Shown one piece after another: positions 1-9,300 of a stretch of DNA of 64,000 nucleotides. The position numbers were made by a program, and so were the translations under genes. The notes beneath the pieces are model-generated. The model did no database searches, had not been told where the DNA came from, and was given only the letters and a program-made list of their open reading frames with translations. Source of the DNA: Incurvaria masculella (lineage: Eukaryota > Arthropoda > Insecta > Lepidoptera > Incurvariidae); contig OX335641.1 of the NCBI GenBank assembly GCA_946894095.1, positions 18,184,501-18,248,500 on the forward strand, in the 5' to 3' direction. Every line of letters starts with the position of its first letter. The first letter of the stretch is position 1.

Positions 1-63
1 ATTATGTCCACCTACATCTAGACACAGCGAAGACAATCTGGCATATCATGTTGCATCGCTTAC

Positions 64-165
64 CATGTTGTTTTCGTAGAACATTATGTGTCGCAACTCG
101 TACACGAACCAGGACATGATGAGCACCCGCAGCTCCAGCATCAGCCAGCCCGACCACGTCTAGTA
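64..165 (-). pseudogene. decayed tandem copy of GPR180/TMEM145-like exon 6
   Basis: The copy lies exactly 179 bp from exon 6 and shares its GTAAGC donor and 3' intron flank. It still reads WLMLELRVLIMSWFVYELRH, but the CAG codon at 341-339 is TAG at 162-160, and homology is lost before the splice acceptor. It cannot be a functional alternative exon as it stands. The 5' edge is approximate. Confidence 0.8.
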
Positions 166-242
166 CTTGTCAAACTCTTTTGAATCTCACCTACATCTAG
201 ACACAGCGAAGACAATCTTTCATATCATGTTGCATCGCTTAC

Positions 243-377
243 CATGTTGTGTTCGTAGAGCATGGTGTGCCGCAACTCGTACACGAACCAGGCCATGATG
301 AGCACCCGCAGCCCGAGCATCAGCCAGCCCGGCCACGTCTGGTATTCATCGATCTCCTCGATGATGTCCACCTCCGT
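243..377 (-). CDS. GPR180/TMEM145-like gene, coding exon 6
   Basis: 135 bp, phase 0 at both ends, from acceptor GACACAG to donor ATG|GTAAGC. It encodes an acidic loop (EVDIIEEIDEYQ) and the helix WPGWLMLGLRVLIMAWFV. A decayed tandem copy follows it on the minus strand at 64-165. Confidence 0.8.
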
Positions 378-3300
378 CTGTGTCATAATAAAGAGAATTT
401 TGCCTCATGTTATACAATAAAGAGAATTTTGCCTACTATTTCTATGTTAAGTGCTATTTGAAATACAGTTGGCCCTCGGTAATCTGGACACTGTCCTTAC
501 TGGCATCATGTATAATCTGACATGGCAATAACAGTACAGACATTTATTAGGGAAAATCTTCTTAAACGTGTTGTTGCTCGCTTACAGACGACTGACACGT
601 ATTGTCTCAGTTTGATTGTGGATATGATATGATATACATGTGGCATGCCTAAATGTGTCACAATGGCTTCGCAAACCCGAAAGCGGAAGCATAAACTTTT
701 TACAATTCAAGAAAAAAAAATAGATTCTGGCCAACCTAAATCGTAATGAGTCTTTCAAAATTTTGGCAAGTAAATACGACTTGGAACATTCTACGATTAA
801 TGATGGTAAAAAGAACTGCAGGAACATTTAAAGGTACTAATTTTAATACGACCATAGTCCGACAAATTCGGTCATCTGACACCAACTGCAAAACATTTGT
901 CAGATTCCCGCGGGTCTACTATATATATCTTCCTCGCTTGATAACTGATGTATTAATTGGATTGCCTATAAGAACAATTTTTCACAAAGGACTTTAGTTT
1001 TTATATGTAACTGAACTTCACTAACTTTAACTTTACTAAGCACCTTTAACTGAAAACCGCAGTTCCAAATAACTTAATATTTTGTATCTAATATCAAGCA
1101 ACAAATAAATGTTTTGTTTATTTCGGAAATCTAAACCGTTTCAAATGACGGCAGTAAGAAAATGCTCGTACAAATTGTCTTTTCTCAGTGGTTGGACACA
1201 GGATACATTTTTGGAATTTGATATTTAAAATTATCAATTCTAAATATTTTTAATTCGTTTTAATATCCTATTACAGAACAATGTATACATTTAGATTTAC
1301 AATGCATAATGATACATTTAGGGCCGAGTGCACAAAAGGACAAAAAATCAAAATCAACGTCAATGTATGATCAACCATGTCTCTTTGTATGGACAGTATG
1401 AAAGGAACTTCGTCCGGTTCACTAAAAGTGACGTGTTTGAACATTGATTAACTCAGCCGTATCTTTGTGCAATCGGGGCTTAGTTGTCGCTGTTTAACAT
1501 CAAATGAATGGGAAAAGCAGTAATTTACGACACTACATATGTTATGATTAAAAACATAAATAAAATGTCTTCAGTCACCTGGTTCCAAATGTACAAGAGG
1601 ATGTGAACGACGCCGTAGCAGAGCCAGACCCCGAACACGAGCGGCTTCCAGGTGAGCTCCAGCCGTGTCACCGCCCAGCCCTTGGCCAGCAGCAGCAGTA
1701 GCAACATGAACAGGGTCTGAAAGCATCAAGTTGAGCGGATTAGGGATGTATTATAATCTAAGCCGGGACAGGCAATTGTTCAATTGGAGACCTACGAAAA
1801 TAGTCACTTAACCCGTAGAACGCGCATGACATGCCCACAGAACGGTTTGACAGCTCGACATACAATAATTATGCTTGTTAATAATAACTGTACAAAATCT
1901 AAATTATATAAAAAATATTTGCAATGTTAAAATATTAAAAAAATAATGGGTAAAAATATTTTAAGAAAGTTATTATCATTAAAATTGGTTTTATGTGATA
2001 TGATACTCTATCCAAATTATCTATGGATAGGAGGCATCTGTTAATCCCTACGTTCCGAAATGCGTATATTGCGTGCAAATATTGCAGGGAAAGCGAATAA
2101 GTGAATACTTGTGTTTCGAATTGATATCAGAGCTCATAGCCACAATCTCACGATATCAAATCGGAACGAATTTGAGCAGATATATGTGTCAAAACCTAAC
2201 CTAAGTCTCGAGAGCGGTTATTTCAGGCCTAGAATTGTCTACCTAGACTAACAAACGGCGAAAAGCCTTAGTTAATTAATTTAATTTTAGCCTTAGTTAA
2301 TGTTGCATGTTTTAATCTTAAGTTAATGCTTACTTTACCTATTTTCGTACCTAAATGATGTTGTTAAATCTAATGGGTGGCCAGGAAGAGATTGCCTCAA
2401 GGCAATATGGTGGCCCATTAGATGAAACTAACACTTGTACAATTATATTAAGTCTACCCTAAGAATGTATGTATCAGATTCATCTAATAAACAGTTTATT
2501 ATTTGTTATATATTCACTTACAGCAGGGTATGACTGGATTAATGAGTTATTTATCAGGAGCAGCGGTACTGCCTGCTCAGGTTATCTTCTAACTGACTTG
2601 AAGGTAGTTGTCACTTCACTAAAGTTATTTAATATATTTCACAACTACCCACAGACATAACATGCCTTTCCCCCAGGTTCGTAAGTACACAATCACTTTC
2701 ACTATGATGTACTAGAGTCTTCGACACTTTATTTTATATTACATTTTAACCGTTTTTTATTGTCTTTACTTATTTTACATATGTACATTAATTTGTTCTT
2801 ACGTATTTACTTAGTCTGACAGTTCTTCAAAATCCACATCCTCATCAGTACTAATACTGTTTTGGGAAAGCGTTCTCGCCATCTTCGTGCTCACAGCGGG
2901 CGGACTCTCACTTTCGCGAGGACGTTTGCTTGGGCCTGGGGCTTCAGCAGGTGCTAGGCTCGCAGACATCCCCGGACCAGTTATCCCGACAATGTCACCC
3001 CAGAACCTCTGTGGTGGTATTCTTATAGTGCCATAGCTACTGTTCTGCTCGCTTGCCTGAGATACTTCTTGATTTATTTCATGCATATCAGGCTCAATGG
3101 CATCATCTCTCCCCCCAGAAGTAAAACCAAGCAACTGGTTGATATGCCTTGTCACAGTTCTGTCCTCGAATTTGACATCATACCGGCATATGCCAACTCT
3201 CTTAAGTATTGTTCCTTTCAGCCAGCGAGGTCCTCTGGAATAGTTTCTAAACATTACGGTTTCTCCCATGTTAAATTCTCTGTGTTTCTTTTTCTGATTT

Positions 3301-6300
3301 TCTTCTAGTTCTTCTATATCTTTTCTTTGTGTTGACAGTGGATGTAATTGGTCGAATTTCGTTCTGAATTTTCTATTGTTAAGCAACTCCGCAGGAGTCT
3401 TCCCAGTCGTTGTGCTCGGGGTGGATCGTAAACCGTACAATATTTTTGGTAGACGCGTATTAAATGGTATGTTCGATAGTTTCCGTAACTTTTGTTTTAC
3501 AGTTTGAACTGTTCTCTCCGCTTGACCATTTGATGCAGGATGATACGGCGGTACCAAAATATGTTTTATGCTGTTACTTTTCAAATAATTTTGTAGATCT
3601 TCCGATGTGAAAGCTCTCCCGTTGTCGCTAACCAATGTTTCCGGCAGTCCTTGATTTGAGAATATCTCTATCAAAGTATTTATCACGGTCGCACTGCTCT
3701 GATCTGACACAATCTTTACTTCAGGCCATTTCGAATAGGCGTCTATCAGGATTAAAAATATTTTTCCTTGGAATGGTCCGGCAAAATCAATATGCAGCCT
3801 GGACCATGGCTTGTCAGGAATTATCCACATATGTGAGACCTTAGCTGGCATATTCCTCACTTCTTTGCATACCTGACATCTATCAATCATTTCCTCAATC
3901 TGTTTATCTATTTGTGGCCACCAAAAGTAACTTCTGGCCACAGCTTTTGTGATGACGATACCATCGTGGTTTTCATGTAGCTCTTTTAATACATGAGAAT
4001 GTATTTTTTTTGGTATAACTACTCTATTTCCCCATAAAATACAATCATCAAATAACGATAACTCATCTTTACGTAGCCGATAGTCCCTGAATTCCTCACT
4101 AGTTTTCGTTGGCCACCCATTCCGTAACCAATAACTTACTTTCGACAGAATGTTATCTTTGTTCGTCAATTTTGCAATCTCTCTTGGTGTGATGTTTAAT
4201 TCTATCGGTGTCTCATGAATCAGTAAAACATGTGTCTCTTCATCCGTCACGGTTTCTGTATCTGGCGCAGGCCAGCGGCTCAATGCATCTGCATTGCCGA
4301 GACTTTCACCAGGCACATGCACTATTTTATAATCATGGGAATTTAACAATAGTGACCATCGTAGCATTCTTGGAGATATCACGTTTGGTATTGCCTTCTT
4401 GGGGTCGAATATTCCCAGAAGCGGTTTATGGTCAGTCTTGATTGTAAATTTACGACCATAAATGTATTGATGACATTTTTTAATTCCGAACATAATTGCC
4501 GCGGCTTCTTTATCGATCTGTCCATAATTTCGCTCGTGAGCGTTCATTGTTCTCGATGCAAACATTATTGGCCTACTTGAGCCATCGGGCATCTGGTGTT
4601 CCAAGACAATACCTAATCCATATTGAGACGCATCGCAAGATAATATAAGTGGTTTTTTTAGATCATAATGCACCAGGGTTTGGCCAGCAGTCAACATATT
4701 TTTTAGTAAACTGAATGCTTGTTGACAATTTGCGGTCCAGCGCCATTTCTCATCCTTCTCTAATAATTTGTAGAGTGGCTCGGCTACTGTAGCTTTTTGA
4801 GGCAGAAATCTGTCATAAAAATTCAATAGACCCAAAAATGCCTGCAGTTCCTTGATATTCTTGGGTGCCGGTGTGTCCTTGATCACTTTTATTTTGCTGT
4901 TAAGAGGATGTAGTCCATTCGCATCAATCTGGTAACCGAGAAACTCTATGGATGCTGTGGCAAAACTACATTTTTGCTTGTTGACTCTTAGTCCAGCCTC
5001 TTGTAATTTTTGTAAAACCTGTTCTAATCGGCTATTGTGTTCTCGTTCCGTTTGACCTGTTACTACAATATCATCCAGAAGTACTGCAATACCTGCAATT
5101 CTAGCAAGCAATGTAGACATTAATCTTTGAAATATTCCTGGGCAAGCCTTTACGCCAAAAGGCAAACGTTTCACTTTAAATAAGCCTTTTGGAGTATTCA
5201 ACGTTAATATGTTTGAAGTCTGCTCGTCAACCATAACCTGCGTATAAGCTTGTTCGAGGTCTATCTTCGAAAAAATCTCGCCTCCCTGTAGAGCAGCAAA
5301 GGCCTCGTTCAAGGTAGGGAGTGGGTACGAATCTGTTTCCGTAGCTACATTCACGGTCGATCTATAATCTCCGCACAGTCTAACTGAACCATTTTTTTTT
5401 AGTATAGGAACGATCGGGCTGGCAAACTCAGAATGAGCAATCGGTTCGAGTACGTCTTCTGCTACAAGTCTATCTATTTCTTGAAGCACCCGTTCTTTGA
5501 CGGCAAACGGTATTGGTCGACTTTTTAGAAATGTTGCCGTAGCATTTGGTTTCAGAGGAATGTTCACCACCGGTCCTTTATATTTTCCGAGTCCTTCTTC
5601 AAAAACACCTTTATATTTTTGAGTAATTTTTTCAATTCCCACTTGGCTTACCTCAATATGATGAACTCCCTGTAACACAATGTCTAGTGTTGTGAACCAA
5701 TCACGTCCTATTAGACTTGGTCCATTTCCTTTGGCAATCAAAATTTTAACTTGTTTTATCTTTTCTTTAAAACATAAAGACACTGATGCTTGTCCCAGCA
5801 AAAACACCTTATTATTTGTCCATGTACTCAGCATTATATTTGAATCAATCATGTTAGGTAGCTTATTATTCCATATATATCTTGCCGTCTCTTCACTAAT
5901 CATACTGTAACCCGCTCCAGTATCTACCTCCATCTGAAGTGGTCGATCATTTAATTTCACTTGTATCATGTAAGGAGGAATCCTATCTGTCCTTAAGTTC
6001 TGCAAAACTTCCTCGTACATTCCATTATGACGCTGCTCTGTAGGTTCCTCGGTCTTATTTTTATTGGAACAGACTTTTTCTATGTGTCCAACCTTTTTAC
6101 AAAAATGGCATTTAGTCCAACGGAATCTACATGGCCCTCCGTGAAGTTTACCACAGCGCCAGCAGTTGCGTTGTTTTTGATTTGATTGAATTTTGTTTAT
6201 GTCCATCGGTTCCTCCATGCTAGCCGGTATGTGTGTTTCAAGCGAACTGTTCCCGGAAGTCATTAACAACACGTCCAAACTAGAAGTCTCATAAGCTAAA

Positions 6301-9300
6301 GCTATATCACAAGCTTGCTTGAAACTCAAATCTGACTTCTGTAACAGCTCCTTTTGAGCCACTTTATCTCTGACGCCACATACAAGCCGATCGCGCAAAG
6401 TACGTTCAAGGTCTTTAAAATTGCAGTCAATAGTTAACTTTCGCAACTGTGCTATGTAGTCTGTAATTTTCTCTCCTACATTTTGATTTCTTGTGTGAAA
6501 CTTGAATGATTGAACAATCTCGTTTTGTTTGGGATGGAAATGATTGTCCAATATTTCTTTGATTCTGGTAAATGTCACTTCACTCACCTGACTTGGAGCA
6601 GTTAGTGATAAAATTAAATCATACAACCCATGACCACAAACTGACAATAAATTAGCTTTTTTAAGGCTGTCTTCTGTAATGTTATTAGCCACCAAACAAA
6701 AACAAAACCGTTCGATGTAATTTTTCCAATTGTCATTTTGCATATTAAATTCACTGAATTTTACGGCCATTTTTTGCACTTTCCTCACTTTCCACTTGTA
6801 TTTTCACTCGTCGCCAATGTTATATATTCACTTACAGCAGGGTATGACTGGATTAATGAGTTATTTATCAGGAGCAGCGGTACTGCCTGCTCAGGTTATC
6901 TTCTAACTGACTTGAAGGTAGTTGTCACTTCACTAAAGTTATTTAATATATTTCACAACTACCCACAGACATAACATTATTATTATTATTAATTCAGAAT
7001 ATAAGTTCACACGATCCAGACAGCCATTGACAGCCATTTGAAAGCGTACACGGCGTACATGCTCTCAACCGTGCGCGCTTTGTACAATCTGTGTGCGGTC
7101 TAGAGTCAAGTCCCTTATGTCAAAATGACGTTCAGCTTAACAATCAATTTATCTTTCATCTTTTTGAAATTTCGAAATCAGGTTCAATTATATTTAAAAA
7201 TAATAAAATGTCCTTTCACTTAGGCCCTTATGGAACTGAATGTAATCTGTATGCTAACACCCCCGCGCGTGGGGCGCTCGACACTATCGAAATACTCTTA
7301 AGCGCTATGAAAAATAAATTTCTAGCTGTCAACTTCGAACTTCACCACAACCGACCCTGCTCATGATGTCGAGGATGTCCCCGGCGACGGAGAGCCCGGG
7401 GAAGCCCTCGCCGTCCACCGCGAACTTCACCGTGTGCAGCACGATGAAGCATAGCGCCACGAACTCCAGCACTAGGCTGCCGGTGAAGAGACGCGTCACC
7501 GGGTGCTGTTGTGTCCTTGGGAAGCCGAAACATTGTTTGTAATTGTTATGTCCTTGTTCTTCAATTAAACATATACTTCTTGCAACATGCGTTTTATTGT
7601 TCCATGTGGTTCCATTGACAAGTAACCTGTCAACCCAAAACGTCAGTCAAACTGACAGTTCAGGCAGACTCCATTTTAGTCAACGTTAATACATAACAGC
7701 AATTTTTTTAAACGTTAACGATTTACGAATGAGTTGGTTCGTGTGGCTCGTAGCTGAATGAATAAGGTTTTAGAATTCCTCTTCCAAGCCTGGAGTTTGA
7801 TGCTTACTGGTGCACCATTTTTATTTTCTTTCTTTTCTTCTTGCTCACTTTTTAGTATGCATTTTATAAAAACTGCAGCATACTTCGTGGTTACCAATAT
7901 ATTTATGTAGGTAGGTACTTTCTAGGTAGTAGAATTCAGTCTGCCTGGCTCTGTAATGCCGCATTGTCGTTACAGATAATTGAAACGGCAATTTAAATTA
8001 GTTGAGAACTACACTTGAAGTAAACCATCCGATACCAGTGACCACGAAAAGATTAAGAGTTGTATATTATGGAAGGAATATGAAATGTATGATCATACTG
8101 CTGAGATTATGTCTGTCTTCACCAGATAAGCATTGTGACAGAATTTATAAATGTAAATGAATACCAACCTTACAGCATAAATCTGCATCGGCAGCAAAAT
8201 CACGTAGCACAGCCAGAACACAAGGTACAGTTCAAACGTGTTCTGCCGATCGAACGAGAACTGATGCACGAGTGTGTTCGACAAAGACTGGTTCGGGCTG
8301 CCGTTGACCAGCCACACGTCATAGTCGAGTACGTGCGGCTCCGAGCTCTCGTTAGCAGCAGGGGTGAAGTGGCGCCACGTACACGTCGCTTCGTCCACGT
8401 AGCATGCCACCATCGACACGTACCAGAACCTGAAAATGTTATAGCATATAATATTGTTCATGCAAATAATGAAACAAGTACGTCAGGCTGGGTTTAAAAC
8501 GGAGAGCTTTTGACGGACCAAAACATTGATTTCCAAAATCTACACGGGCCGGCAATGGGTGCGAAAAGTACCATTGTATTTAATAAAAATAAACACATCA
8601 TCTCACTTCATTTATGACGCAACTAACACATATCGAGCATGTGATGGGTCCTCCTTGATCTTCTGCCAACCATTAACCCCACCCACAAGGCGATTCATTT
8701 CGAGGTCTGTGCTTATGCTGCACTTTTGCTGCTCTACTGCAAAATTGCACTGGAGTGGGAATCAACAGTCAGAAATCCTCGAGCCACTCGAGGCACTCCA
8801 CGAAGACTACAGTGAACAGTCGGGGTTACTGCGCTTCTGGGCTGGCTGAACTGGCCATCCAGCAAACTTCTAATGTAAAATAGGGCCTGAAGAGGCTTGG
8901 TGCTGAACTAGAGTCCGACTTCAAGCATCAAGCAGCATGCTCACCTTGGCTGTCCATTGTTCTGTATGACATAGGTGAACTGATTGTTACGGACGACATT
9001 ATATGGTGCATCCTCATCGACGCAGAGACCCCCGCGTGGGCACGGCACGCGCCGGAACAGGTCCTGCCCCCGGTTGTTGCAGCGGGGGTGGTAGGCCGTC
9101 GTGTTTAAGTGACTGAACATGTGTGAACATGCCTCGTCCTTGTTGGTGATCTCTCTACGCAAAAAGTAAAATAACCAGAATTAGTGTTGACAAATAGGAC
9201 AAAATTATTTGCCCAGAAAAAAGTCTAAAAATGTAATACTCTAATGAAATATGACATTCTTAAAATAAACAGGCGGTCCAGGCGGGACATCTATGTAGTT

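Larger units (their letters stand above)
1..377. repeat. 179-bp tandem duplication spanning an exon, probably continuing past the left edge
   Basis: Positions 9-160 align with 188-339 at a constant 179-bp offset. In addition 1-13 resembles 361-373, the 5' part of the exon, suggesting that another unit begins just outside the window. Confidence 0.75.
2504..6976 (-). mobile_element. complete Ty3/gypsy LTR retrotransposon
   Basis: A 4,473-bp element oriented on the minus strand within an intron. Two identical 159-bp LTRs (2504-2662, 6818-6976) start TGTTAT and end ATAACA. The flanking TTATT (2499-2503 and 6977-6981) fits a 5-bp target duplication, though the site is a TTA-type microsatellite. 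A primer-binding-like TGGCGACGAGTG follows the 5' LTR and a GGGGGAAAGGCA polypurine tract abuts the 3' LTR. A single open gag-pol frame lies inside. Identical LTRs and an unbroken frame mean a recent insertion. Confidence 0.93.

Noticed and set aside
8135..8497. 120-residue plus-strand frame
   Set aside because: Antisense of GPR180/TMEM145-like exon 3.
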